Shown one piece after another: positions 7,080-14,551 of a DNA stretch of 18,345 nucleotides; position 1 is the first letter of the stretch, and the number at the start of each line of letters is the position of its first letter. The notes beneath the pieces were generated by a model. That model worked only from the letters and a program-made list of their open reading frames with translations, was not told where the DNA came from and ran no database searches. The translations under genes and the position numbers were made by a program. The stretch is from positions 2,801 through 21,145 of the forward strand of contig JAHZAU010000015.1 of NCBI GenBank assembly GCA_019423755.1, written 5' to 3'. Source of the DNA: Oscillospiraceae bacterium (GTDB taxonomy: Bacteria > Bacillota > Clostridia > Oscillospirales > Ruminococcaceae).

Positions 7080-8405
7080 TTACGCGAAGGTGCGGCGGCT
7101 GCGCTCCGGGCGGGAGGGGCTGGAAGGCAGCATCAGCTCGACAGGCTTCTTGTGGGGGTCGTGTTCCAGACGGAAGCCCTGCTTGGTGCGGACGGCTTCC
7201 TCGGTCACGACCACCTTGGAGAGGGTCTCGTCGGACGGGGTCTCGAACATGACGCCGTCCAGCACCTCCTCCATGATGCCGCGCAGGCCGCGGGCGCCGG
7301 TCTTGCGCTCGATGGCAAGCTCCGCCACGGCTTCCAGGGCCTTGTCCTCAAACTCCAGCTCCACGCCGTCCATGGCAAAGAGCTTCTTGTACTGGCGCAC
7401 CAGGGAGTTTTTGGGCTCCAGCAGGATGCGGCAGAGGCTCTCCTTGTCCAGGCCCTTGAGGGTGGCGATGACCGGCAGACGGCCCACCAGCTCGGGGATC
7501 AGCCCGAAGCGTACCAGGTCCTGGGGGATCAGCTGGCTCATGAGCTCGTCGCCCTCCTTGGCCTTCTGGTCCACCACCTTGGCGCCGAAGCCCATGGCGG
7601 ATTTGGCCACCCGCTTTTCGATCTGCTTTTCGATGCCGTCGAAGGCGCCGCCGCAGATGAAGAGGATCTTGGAGGTGTCGATCTGGATAAACTCCTGGTT
7701 GGGGTGCTTGCGGCCGCCGGTGGGGGGCACGTTGGAGACGGTGCCCTCCAGGATCTTCAGCAGCGCCTGCTGCACGCCCTCACCGCTGACGTCGCGGGTG
7801 ATGGAGGTGTTTTCGGATTTGCGGCCGATCTTGTCGATCTCGTCCACGTAGATGATGCCGGTCTGGGCGCGTTCTACGTCGTAGTCCGCCGCCTGGATCA
7901 GGCGAAGCAGGATGTTTTCCACGTCCTCGCCCACGTAGCCGGCCTCGGTGAGGGTGGTGGCGTCAGCAATGGCAAAGGGAACGTTTAAGGTCTTTGCCAG
8001 AGTCTGGGCCAGCAGGGTCTTGCCCACACCGGTGGGGCCGATGAGCAGGATGTTGCTTTTGGTCAGCTCCACGTCCCGGTCGGCCATATCCTTGAGGAAG
8101 ATGCGCTTGTAGTGGTTGTAGATGGCCACGCTCAGGGCGCGCTTGGCGTGGTCCTGCCCGATGACGTACTCGTCCAGCACCTTTTTAATGTCCTGGGGCT
8201 TGGGCATGGGGACCGCCTCTTCCATGGGGCGGGAGGCGTGTTTTGGCTCCTTCTTGGGGGCTTCCTCCCCCAGGACGCTTTGGCACAGCTCCACGCAGTC
8301 GCTGCAGATGCACACACCCGGACCGGCGATCATCCGGTCCACTTCGTCCTGGTACTTACCGCAGAAGGAGCATCTCAGTGATTTTTTATCGTCGTTCTTA
8401 GACAT
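7080..8405 (-). CDS. clpX: ClpX, ATPase subunit of the ClpXP protease
   Basis: ClpX is the AAA+ unfoldase that recognises tagged substrates and feeds them into the ClpP chamber. The 441-residue protein has the N-terminal zinc-binding domain with C12, C15, C34 and C37. It also has Walker A GPTGVGKT (123-130), the pore loop GYVG (156-159), Walker B IIYVDEID (184-191), the RKH loop (232-234) and sensor segment IPELVGRLP (about 303-311). The ClpP-docking loop, usually I/L-G-F, reads MGF at 271-273 here. The gene starts 25 bases after clpP and has no promoter of its own that I can see, so clpP-clpX is most likely one transcript, giving linked supply of both subunits. The ATG is preceded by GAGG/GAGGG. 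Confidence 0.98.
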   Translation of the reverse strand: MSKNDDKKSLRCSFCGKYQDEVDRMIAGPGVCICSDCVELCQSVLGEEAPKKEPKHASRPMEEAVPMPKPQDIKKVLDEYVIGQDHAKRALSVAIYNHYKRIFLKDMADRDVELTKSNILLIGPTGVGKTLLAQTLAKTLNVPFAIADATTLTEAGYVGEDVENILLRLIQAADYDVERAQTGIIYVDEIDKIGRKSENTSITRDVSGEGVQQALLKILEGTVSNVPPTGGRKHPNQEFIQIDTSKILFICGGAFDGIEKQIEKRVAKSAMGFGAKVVDQKAKEGDELMSQLIPQDLVRFGLIPELVGRLPVIATLKGLDKESLCRILLEPKNSLVRQYKKLFAMDGVELEFEDKALEAVAELAIERKTGARGLRGIMEEVLDGVMFETPSDETLSKVVVTEEAVRTKQGFRLEHDPHKKPVELMLPSSPSRPERSRRTFA

Positions 8406-8430
8406 TTGCCCTCATCCTCACTCTTGCTGA

Positions 8431-9018
8431 TTATCGGTTGCTGCCGTCGATGATCTTGTCTACCAGGCCGTATTCCAGGGCTTCCTGGGCGGTCATGAAG
8501 TTGTCGCGCTCGGTGTCCTGCTGGATCTGTTCCAGGGGTTTGCCGGTGTTGGCAGCCAGGATCTCGTTGAGTTTTTTCTTGATGCTCAGGATCCACTCGG
8601 TGTGGATGAGCATATCGGTGGCCTGGCCCTTGGCGCCGCCGGAGGGCTGGTGGATCATGATGGTGCTGTTGGGCAGGGCGCAGCGTTTGCCCTTGGCGCC
8701 GGCAGCCAGCAGGAAGGCGCCCATGGAGGCAGCCATACCCACGCAGGTGGTGACCACGTCGCACTTGATGTAGTTCATGGTGTCGTAGATGGCCATACCG
8801 GCTGTGACCGAGCCGCCGGGGCTGTTGATGTACAGGTAGATGTCCTTATCCGGGTCCTGGCCTTCCAGGTAGAGCAGCTGGGCCACCACCAGGCTGGCGG
8901 TCGCGTCGTTGACCTCGTCGCAAAGCATGACGATACGGTCGTTGAGCAGGCGGGAGAAGATATCATAGGAGCGCTCTCCGCGGCTGGTTTGTTCGATTAC
9001 ATATGGTACAAGACTCAT
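8431..9018 (-). CDS. clpP: ClpP, proteolytic subunit of the Clp protease
   Basis: ClpP forms the barrel-shaped serine peptidase that works with ClpX and other Clp ATPases. The catalytic triad is complete: Ser98 in GMAASMG, His123 in MIHQP and Asp172 in ERDNFM. The 195-residue length is standard. The frame stays open 21 codons further upstream, but the ATG at 9018 gives the conserved N-terminus MSLVPYVIEQT and has GGAGG six bases before it. The mature protein would arise by removal of a few N-terminal residues, as known for the family. Upstream lie a promoter candidate with a palindrome, a 12-bp hairpin and a GC-rich stem directly before the ribosome binding site (9035-9048). It is followed closely by clpX. 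Confidence 0.98.
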   Translation of the reverse strand: MSLVPYVIEQTSRGERSYDIFSRLLNDRIVMLCDEVNDATASLVVAQLLYLEGQDPDKDIYLYINSPGGSVTAGMAIYDTMNYIKCDVVTTCVGMAASMGAFLLAAGAKGKRCALPNSTIMIHQPSGGAKGQATDMLIHTEWILSIKKKLNEILAANTGKPLEQIQQDTERDNFMTAQEALEYGLVDKIIDGSNR

Positions 9019-9081
9019 GATAACCTCCATTCGTCCCGCCGGGGCGGGCCGGTGTAATTGAGGCCCGGGCAGAATGCGCAA

Positions 9082-9120
9082 AAGCCGAACACAACCGGCA
9101 AGGGCCGATGTGTTCGGCTT
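9082..9120 (-). terminator. 12-bp hairpin between tig and clpP: tig terminator or clpP leader attenuator
   Basis: Arms AAGCCGAACACA (9082-9093) and TGTGTTCGGCTT (9109-9120) pair perfectly, and the loop can form an inner CGGC/GCCG stem. On the minus strand the stem ends in a four-T tract and then GCGC, a weak terminator tail. It lies about 100 bases after tig but downstream of the clpP promoter candidate, so clpP mRNA starting there would carry it. Confidence 0.65.
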
Positions 9121-9157
9121 GTTGTTCGTTCTGCCTGCCTTTTATCAGTATAGGCAT

Positions 9158-9186
9158 ATTATACTGCGGCTCATGCCGCAAATAAT
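9158..9186 (-). promoter_or_regulatory. Promoter candidate for clpP-clpX with a palindrome in the spacer
   Basis: A perfect -10 TATAAT lies at 9158-9163 on the minus strand. The region 17 bases upstream gives only ATTATT at the -35 place, a poor match. The spacer is filled almost exactly by a palindrome with six-base arms, TGCGGC and GCCGCA (9165-9180). A poor -35 with an operator-like spacer suggests regulated use, which is inference. No CtsR or CIRCE motif is visible. Confidence 0.5.
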
Positions 9187-9222
9187 GTATAATTCATGAA
9201 CGATTTTTAATCGCCGGGAAAA

Positions 9223-10590
9223 TTATTCCTCGTCAGCGGACTCAGCGGCCTCGGCAGCCTCTGCTTCCTTCTTCTTGGACTTGGAAGCGGTCTTTTTCAC
9301 CTTTTTCTCGGTGATCTCCGCGCTGTTGCGAACCAGGTCGATGGCCTTATTGACCTTTACATCCTCGGCGATGTCCTCAGCCTTGATGTAGTTTTTGATC
9401 TTCTCGACTTCCATGCCGTAGTTCTTAGCCAGCTTCTCGTACTCAGCGTTGATGTCCTCTTCGGAAGCGGTGATGCCTTCCAGCTCAACGATCTTCTCCA
9501 GAGCCAGACGGATCTTCACCTGACGCTCCGCAGACTCTTTGAAGGACTCGCGGAAGGAATCCATCTCCATGCCGGTGTAGTGCAGGTACATTTCCAGGTT
9601 CATGCCCTGGGACTGCAGACGGTAGCTGAAGTCGTTGACCATCTCGTCGATCTTGTGGTCGATCATGCACTGGGGCAGTTCTACAACCATGTTGTTGATC
9701 ACGGTGGTGATCAGCTCGTTCTCTACATCGTCCTGAGCCTTCTTGTCGGCTTTGGCCTGCAGTTTCTCTTTGATGTCCTTCTTCAGGTCAGCCAGAGTGT
9801 CGAACTCGCTGACGTCTTTGGCGAACTCATCGTCCAGAGCGGGCAGCTCTTTCTCCTGCAGGGAGTGCAGTTTTACCTTGAAGGTAGCGTCCTTGCCCTG
9901 GAGGTTCTCCGCGTGATATACCTCGGGGAAGGTAACGTTTACGTCGAACTCGTCACCGATCTTCTTGCCGATGACCTGATCCTCGAAGCCGGGGATGAAC
10001 TGGCCGGAGCCCAGTACCAGCGGGAAGGCCTCGCCTTTGCCGCCCTGGAAAGCAACGCCGTCTACAAAGCCTTCGTAGTCGATGGTAGCGGTGTCGCCCT
10101 TCTTCGCAGCGCGGTTTTCTACAGCGACCAGACGGCCGTTGCGGTCACGCATCTGATCCAGCTCGGCGTTAACGTCGGCAGCCATGATGGTCTCGATGGT
10201 CTTTTCGGCTTTGATGCCTTTGTAATCCTTGACCTCAACTTCGGGTTTTACGGTAACGGTAGCTTTGAAGGTGAAGCCGGCGCCGCCCTCGTTGATCTTC
10301 AGGTCATGAACGTCTGCGCGGTCTACGGGCTGGATCTTCGCCTCGTCCACAGCCTCGGAGTAAGCCTGGGGATAGATCATGTTGATAGCATCTTCATAGA
10401 AGAAGTCAGCACCGTACATCTTTTCGATCATAGCCTTGGGGGCTTTGCCTTTGCGGAAGCCGGGCAGGGCGATCTTTTTGACGTTTTTGCGGTATGCCTT
10501 CATGATGGCATCCTGGAACTGCTCTGCGCTGACAGCGACCTCCAGCTCCACGGTGTTGGTTGCGGTTTTGTTCGAAGAAATCAGACTCAT
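9223..10590 (-). CDS. tig: Trigger factor, ribosome-associated chaperone
   Basis: Trigger factor binds at the ribosome exit tunnel and shields nascent chains. The 455-residue protein shows the ribosome-docking signature GFRKGKAP at residues 44-51, a central FKBP-type prolyl isomerase domain from about 160 to 245 (KKGDTATIDYEGFVDG, then LGSGQFIPGFEDQ), and a helical C-terminal domain. The last 30 or so residues are a charged tail rich in Lys, Glu and Ala, outside the conserved fold. The ATG has AAAGGAATGG upstream. The gene has its own promoter and a leader of about 150 bases with three hairpins. It stands upstream of clpP and clpX, the widespread tig-clpP-clpX order. Confidence 0.98.
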   Translation of the reverse strand: MSLISSNKTATNTVELEVAVSAEQFQDAIMKAYRKNVKKIALPGFRKGKAPKAMIEKMYGADFFYEDAINMIYPQAYSEAVDEAKIQPVDRADVHDLKINEGGAGFTFKATVTVKPEVEVKDYKGIKAEKTIETIMAADVNAELDQMRDRNGRLVAVENRAAKKGDTATIDYEGFVDGVAFQGGKGEAFPLVLGSGQFIPGFEDQVIGKKIGDEFDVNVTFPEVYHAENLQGKDATFKVKLHSLQEKELPALDDEFAKDVSEFDTLADLKKDIKEKLQAKADKKAQDDVENELITTVINNMVVELPQCMIDHKIDEMVNDFSYRLQSQGMNLEMYLHYTGMEMDSFRESFKESAERQVKIRLALEKIVELEGITASEEDINAEYEKLAKNYGMEVEKIKNYIKAEDIAEDVKVNKAIDLVRNSAEITEKKVKKTASKSKKKEAEAAEAAESADEE

Positions 10591-10624
10591 TGGTATTCCA
10601 TTCCTTTCTTATATGTGCCCATTT

Positions 10625-10730
10625 CAAGTTGCTCCAACTTGGGGGTCCGGACTGCGCCGCCGGACCGGCTGCCGGGCGCTGTGACGCTGCCGGCGTCTAT
10701 TTCACTGCGGAAAGAGCGCGCTCCTCCGCA
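10625..10730 (-). other. Structured 5' leader of tig with three hairpins
   Basis: Three inverted repeats lie between the tig promoter and the ribosome binding site: TGCGGA/TCCGCA at 10706-10730 with a GAGCGCGCTC core, GGTCCGG/CCGGACC at 10644-10666, and CAAGTTG/CAACTTG around a CTC loop at 10625-10641. None has a T tract typical of a terminator. They could stabilise the mRNA or modulate translation; I do not recognise a known riboswitch. Confidence 0.5.
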
Positions 10731-10743
10731 GATTATCCAGTTG

Positions 10744-10752
10744 ATTATACCA
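10744..10752 (-). promoter_or_regulatory. Extended -10 promoter of tig
   Basis: On the minus strand the sequence TGGTATAAT gives a perfect -10 hexamer (10744-10749) with the extended TG motif. The -35 region, about TGGAAT, is weak, which is common with an extended -10. It lies 47 bases downstream of the metallophosphoesterase stop. Confidence 0.75.
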
Positions 10753-10796
10753 TACATAATCCGAGAATTCCACCTAGTTGTGCGGAATTTTTCGAA

Positions 10797-11504
10797 TTAT
10801 TTGATTTTTTTCGGGATAAATTTCAAAAAATCCCCGCTGACCAGGGTGAACTGGATGCCGCCCCAGCTGCCGTTAAGGGCATATTGGCAGCCGGCGGAGT
10901 GGATGTGGCCGTAGTAGCAGCGGCGCACGCCGTACTCGGTCATGACCTCCAAAAACTGGGGGATCTTCTGGTCCAAAAACAGCGGCGGGTAGTGCAAAAA
11001 GACGATCTTTTCGGTCTCCTCCCCCAGCGCCAGGTCCTGCTGGCGGGCGTGTTCCAGCGAGGCCCGCAGCCGCCCGGTCTCCCGGGAGACGATCTTCTGG
11101 TCGTGGGGCTGCCCTTGTTCAAACAGCCAGCCCCGCGTGCCGCAAAGACTCACCCCTTCGGCGCGGACGCTGTCGTTGTTGAGGATGCGCAGGCTCAAAA
11201 GCCCCTCCTGCTCCAAAAAGCGCTCCATCTTGGCGCGGGTGGTCCACCAGTAGTCGTGGTTGCCCTTGAGCAGGATCTTCTGCTTGCCGGGCAGCCGGTC
11301 CAGGAAGGCAAAGTCCGCCCGGGCCTGCTCCAGGCTCATCCCCCAGGACACGTCCCCAGGGATGACCACCGTGTCCTCCTCGGACACCAGCGCCCGCCAG
11401 TTCTGCTCCAGGCGTTCCATATAGTTGTGCCAGCCCCCGAAGATGTCCATGGGTTTGTCCACCGAAAGGGACAGGTGGGTGTCGGCGATGACGAACAGGG
11501 CCAC
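10797..11504 (-). CDS. Calcineurin-like metallophosphoesterase, substrate unknown
   Basis: The 235-residue protein carries the full set of metal-binding motifs of this superfamily in order: D-x-H (D8, H10), GD (G50-D51), GNHD (81-84), a lone histidine in FLHYPP (H171) and GHIH (199-202). This predicts a two-metal phosphohydrolase in the cytosol; no signal peptide or membrane segment is seen. It resembles the predicted phosphohydrolases of COG1768, whose substrate I cannot name. The start is GTG with AAAGGAGG nine bases upstream. It closes the lepB-to-here gene run, 39 bases after the small unknown gene, and is followed by the tig promoter. Confidence 0.88.
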   Translation of the reverse strand: MALFVIADTHLSLSVDKPMDIFGGWHNYMERLEQNWRALVSEEDTVVIPGDVSWGMSLEQARADFAFLDRLPGKQKILLKGNHDYWWTTRAKMERFLEQEGLLSLRILNNDSVRAEGVSLCGTRGWLFEQGQPHDQKIVSRETGRLRASLEHARQQDLALGEETEKIVFLHYPPLFLDQKIPQFLEVMTEYGVRRCYYGHIHSAGCQYALNGSWGGIQFTLVSGDFLKFIPKKIK

Positions 11505-11543
11505 GGGCCTGCGCCTCCTTTCCTTGTTTGCGGGGGGTGCCGG

Positions 11544-11723
11544 TCAGCGCTGGGCGGCGGCGGATGGCTCCGCCGGGCGGCGTTTGCCCTTGGCGGTCAC
11601 CCGGTAGCGTCCGCGGCGGGCGCGGCGTCCGGCCTCCCAGGGGGACATCTGCCATTCCAGCTTCTCCCGGTCATAGAAGGAAAACCCCATCATGGGGACT
11701 TCCGGTATCTGTTTTGGTGTCAT
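11544..11723 (-). CDS. Small basic protein of unknown function
   Basis: A 59-residue product rich in Arg and Lys in its second half (GRRARRGRYRVTAKGKRR), with an aromatic and acidic first half (GFSFYDREKLEW). I do not recognise the family. An ATG at 11723 is chosen over an upstream in-frame TTG because AAAGGA lies six bases before it. The gene fits neatly between yraN and the metallophosphoesterase gene on the same strand, with gaps of 42 and 39 bases. That spacing is typical of a real cistron in a tight run. The positive tail could bind nucleic acid, but that is only a guess. Confidence 0.55.
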   Translation of the reverse strand: MTPKQIPEVPMMGFSFYDREKLEWQMSPWEAGRRARRGRYRVTAKGKRRPAEPSAAAQR

Positions 11724-11765
11724 GTGCGTTCCTTTCTTCTCCGCCAACGCCTGGGGCAGGGTTCC

Positions 11766-12140
11766 CTACTCTCCGAAGGCGTTGGGGAGATGGCACAGCG
11801 TCCGCAGCCGGGGCGGCGGGCCGGGCTCGGCCTCCACCTGCACCACGTCCATGCGGGGCTGCAGCTGTGCGTATTGGGGGTGGCAGCTCAGCCAAAGGGC
11901 GGCCGCCCGCAGCAGATGGGCCTGCTTTTTGGGACCGACGGCCTCCCACCCGGAATCCAGGGCGCCGGGCCGCCGGGTCTTGACCTCCACGAAGATCACA
12001 AACTCCCCGTTTTGGGCGATCAGGTCCAGCTCGTCGGGGCCGCAGCGGCAGCGCTGGGCCAAAATCTCCCACCCGCGCTCCCGCAGGTAGGCTGCGGCCT
12101 GCTCCTCGCCCCACCGGCCCAGGCTTTGGCTAGCGCCCAC
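11766..12140 (-). CDS. YraN/UPF0102 family nuclease-like protein
   Basis: The 124-residue protein has the family pattern: an N-terminal GRWGEEQAAAYLRERGW helix, then DELDLIA (36-42) and FVEVKTR (50-56). These carry the D-(x)n-E-x-K arrangement of the PD-(D/E)XK nuclease fold. The cellular role is not established in most bacteria. The start is GTG and overlaps the end of rnhB by 11 bases, with a GGAG sequence inside rnhB as ribosome binding site. The rnhB-yraN pairing is widespread and supports the call. Confidence 0.93.
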   Translation of the reverse strand: MGASQSLGRWGEEQAAAYLRERGWEILAQRCRCGPDELDLIAQNGEFVIFVEVKTRRPGALDSGWEAVGPKKQAHLLRAAALWLSCHPQYAQLQPRMDVVQVEAEPGPPPRLRTLCHLPNAFGE

Positions 12141-12759
12141 CGCCGCTCTCCCCCTGCCATTTTTTCAGGAAGCTGCGCCGGTGCACCGGGCTGATGCCGT
12201 ACTGCGCCAGGGCGGCGTAGTGGTCCTTGGTGGGGTAGCCTTTGTGCTTGGCAAAGCCGTACTGGGGGTACTGGGCGTCCAGTTCCAGCAGCAGATGGTC
12301 TCGGGTGACCTTGGCTAAGATGGACGCCGCGGCGATGGCGGCGCTGGTGGCGTCCCCCTTGACCACCGTCTGGGTGGGCAGGAGAAGGCCCGGGTCCCGG
12401 TTGCCGTCCACCAGCACCAGATCGGGGCAGAGGCCGCTTTGCTGGCGCAGCTGCTCCACCGCCCGGCGCATGGCCAGGAAGGTGGCCTGCAGGATGTTGT
12501 GCTCGTCGATCTCCGCCTCGCTGGCAAGGCCGATACCCCAACCCAGGGCGATCTCTTTAATGGGTTCAAACAGCGCCTCGCGCTTCTTTTCCGAAAGCTT
12601 TTTGGAATCGTTGAGGCCGGGAAGCTCGGCGTCCGGCGGCAAAATCACTGCCGCGGCGCACACCGGCCCTGCCAGCGGACCCCGTCCGGCTTCGTCCACG
12701 CCGCACACCAGGGAGATGCCCTCCTGGCGCAGCGCCTGGTCGTATTCGGTGAGGGTCAT
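12130..12759 (-). CDS. rnhB: Ribonuclease HII
   Basis: RNase HII cuts RNA in RNA-DNA hybrids and removes single ribonucleotides from DNA. The 209-residue protein has the signature GVDEAGRGPLAGPV. The four metal-binding acids are visible: D22 and E23 in DEAGRG, D118 in VDGNRD and D136 in VVKGD, with the usual spacing of 18 residues between the last two. The SILAKVTRD motif follows. The ATG starts three bases after the rbgA stop, with AGGAGG inside the end of rbgA, so the two are likely translationally coupled. The gene overlaps yraN by 11 bases. Confidence 0.97.
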   Translation of the reverse strand: MTLTEYDQALRQEGISLVCGVDEAGRGPLAGPVCAAAVILPPDAELPGLNDSKKLSEKKREALFEPIKEIALGWGIGLASEAEIDEHNILQATFLAMRRAVEQLRQQSGLCPDLVLVDGNRDPGLLLPTQTVVKGDATSAAIAAASILAKVTRDHLLLELDAQYPQYGFAKHKGYPTKDHYAALAQYGISPVHRRSFLKKWQGESGGGR

Positions 12760-12762
12760 GGG

Positions 12763-13728
12763 CTATTCCTCCTGGGAATCCGCGGTTTTGGCCTCGGATT
12801 CGGCCTCGGGGGCGAGGCGGGCCGGACGCTCCAGGGTGATGCGGCCGATCTTTCCGCTGCGAAATTCGTCCAATACGGTGATGGCGGCGCGCTCGGTGTT
12901 CACCTGTCCGCCGCTGACCATCATCCCCCGCTTGCGGCCCACCAGTTCCAGCAGGTCGAAGGGTTCCAGACCCTCGGTCTCCTGCGGGGTGACCTTATAG
13001 CGCTGCTGCAGCAGCTGGGGGTATTTTTCCCGCAAAAAGGCCAAAAACCGCATGGCGGCCCACTCGATGTCGTAAACGTCGTCCTTGACGGCGCCGGTGT
13101 AGGCCAGGCGCTCGCCTACCTGCCGGTCCTCAAACTTGGGCCAGAGCACGCCGGGCATGTCCAGCAGCTCGATGCCGTTGTCCAGCCGCACCCACTGCTT
13201 GCCGCGGGTGACGCCCGGGCGGTCCTCCACCTTGGCGCGCTTGCCGCCGGCCAGGCGGTTGATGAGGGAGGATTTGCCCACGTTGGGCACCCCGACGATC
13301 ATCATGCGGATGGGGCGGGAGGCCATGCCCCGCTGGGCGCGGCGTTCCAGCAAGTCGTGCAGCGTCTCGCGCACGGCGGGCAGCAGCTGATTTAAACCCT
13401 TGCCGGTCTTGCAGTCCAGCGCCAGGGTACGCACCCCGTGCTGTTTATAATAATCCTGCCACTGGCGGGTGGCGGAGGCGTCGGCCATATCCGCCTTGTT
13501 GAACACCACCAGGCGGGGCTTGTCGCCGACGATCTTTTCGATCTCGGGGTTGCGGCTGCTTTTGGGGATGCGGGCGTCCCGCAGCTCCACCACAATGTCC
13601 ACCAGCCCCAGGCTCTCCTTCATCACCCGGCGGGTCTTGGCCATATGTCCCGGGAACCACTGGATCTGCGGCGCCTGGGTCAGATATTCGGGCTCCTCCG
13701 GGGAGAAGCTGTCGCGTTCGGTATCCAT
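12763..13728 (-). CDS. rbgA: Ribosome biogenesis GTPase YlqF/RbgA
   Basis: RbgA is a circularly permuted GTPase needed for a late step of 50S subunit assembly. The permuted order is plain: WFPGHMAK (24-31), DARIP (51-55), G4 NKAD (77-80), then G1 GVPNVGKSS (146-154), PGVT (171-174) and G3 DMPG (190-193). The 321-residue length fits, and the C-terminal part (about 215-300) is the RNA-contacting domain. The ATG has AAAGGAG seven bases upstream. It sits between lepB and rnhB, the order also known from Bacillus-type genomes, where rplS, lepB, rbgA and rnhB are neighbours. Confidence 0.97.
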   Translation of the reverse strand: MDTERDSFSPEEPEYLTQAPQIQWFPGHMAKTRRVMKESLGLVDIVVELRDARIPKSSRNPEIEKIVGDKPRLVVFNKADMADASATRQWQDYYKQHGVRTLALDCKTGKGLNQLLPAVRETLHDLLERRAQRGMASRPIRMMIVGVPNVGKSSLINRLAGGKRAKVEDRPGVTRGKQWVRLDNGIELLDMPGVLWPKFEDRQVGERLAYTGAVKDDVYDIEWAAMRFLAFLREKYPQLLQQRYKVTPQETEGLEPFDLLELVGRKRGMMVSGGQVNTERAAITVLDEFRSGKIGRITLERPARLAPEAESEAKTADSQEE

Positions 13729-13764
13729 GCTATCGCTCCTTTCAGCGGGGAAGGGTCGGAAAAC

Positions 13765-14367
13765 TTACTCAAAGACCACCCGGCCGGTGTCGCTGATCTT
13801 GCCGAAGCGGTCCAGGGGGAAGAAGCGCAGCAGGCAGCGGCCTACCACCTCGTCCTCCTTGACGCAGCCCACGTCCACCGAGCGGCTGTCGCGGGAATTG
13901 TTGCGGTTGTCCCCCATGATGAACAGCTCCCCTTCCGGGACGGTCAGCGGCAGGGCGGTGCCTTCGTCCAGGTAGGTGGGCTCCAGGATGTAGCTTTCGT
14001 CCAGGGCTTCGCCGTCTACATAGACGATCCCCTCCTGGTAGTCGATGTCCACCTTCTGGCCGCCGACGGCGATGACCCGCTTGATGAGGTTTTTGCCCTC
14101 GGCCTTGTCGGCGGTGGGGGCCATGACCACGATGTCGCCGGGCTTTGGCTCATAAAACAGCCGGGAGATGAGCAGCCGCTCCCCGTTGTGCAGGGTGGGC
14201 TCCATGGACTCCCCGGACACGGTGGCCGGGCGGCAAAGGAAGGTGAAGATCAGCAGCATGGCGGCGAACATCACCCCCAGCGACTCGGCGTACTCAAACA
14301 CCTCGCTGAGGAGGTCGCTTTTTTTGGGCTTTGGCTCCTGGGCCGGGGCCGGATGGTTCTCTTGCAT
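13765..14367 (-). CDS. lepB: Type I signal peptidase
   Basis: This membrane-bound enzyme removes signal peptides from exported proteins. The 200-residue protein has a charged N-terminus, one membrane segment (about 28-46) and the catalytic domain outside the membrane. The Ser/Lys dyad is S54 in SGESMEPTL and K96 in LIKRVIAVGG; the conserved GDNRNNSRDSR box is at 152-162. The single membrane span is typical of Gram-positive signal peptidases. The ATG has AAAGGAG ten bases upstream. Two terminators separate it from rplS; no clear promoter is seen in the gap, so expression may depend on read-through or on an unrecognised promoter. Confidence 0.97.
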   Translation of the reverse strand: MQENHPAPAQEPKPKKSDLLSEVFEYAESLGVMFAAMLLIFTFLCRPATVSGESMEPTLHNGERLLISRLFYEPKPGDIVVMAPTADKAEGKNLIKRVIAVGGQKVDIDYQEGIVYVDGEALDESYILEPTYLDEGTALPLTVPEGELFIMGDNRNNSRDSRSVDVGCVKEDEVVGRCLLRFFPLDRFGKISDTGRVVFE

Positions 14368-14402
14368 GGGGCTTGAGCTCCTTTCTTTTTAGGCCGGGGA
14401 AA

Positions 14403-14443
14403 AAAGCGGGCCTGCCTTTCTTGACGAAAAACAGACCCGCTTT
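14403..14443 (-). terminator. Second terminator between rplS and lepB
   Basis: Arms AAAGCGGG (14403-14410) and CCCGCTTT (14436-14443) form an 8-bp stem, followed on the minus strand by six T in total. The loop of 25 bases is long. It lies about 110 bases after rplS and 35 bases before lepB. Confidence 0.6.
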
Positions 14444-14515
14444 CTGTCAGCCGTCCAGTGAGGGACGTTCCGCGACCCAATCTTGCCGGGGCCTCGCTTT
14501 GGCTCCGGATAAAAC

Positions 14516-14541
14516 AAAAAGGGACATGCCTGTCCCTTTTT
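14516..14541 (-). terminator. Intrinsic terminator of rplS
   Basis: A perfect 11-bp stem, AAAAAGGGACA and TGTCCCTTTTT, closes a four-base loop. The minus-strand tail is rich in T (TTTTTGTTTT). It lies ten bases after the rplS stop. The flanking A and T runs make it usable in both directions, but no plus-strand gene is present. Confidence 0.92.
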
Positions 14542-14551
14542 GCCACACACA

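Noticed and set aside
9019..9222. CtsR or CIRCE heat-shock operator before clpP
   Set aside because: Neither the GGTCAAA direct heptads nor the TTAGCACTC/GAGTGCTAA repeat is present; the palindrome found has a different sequence.
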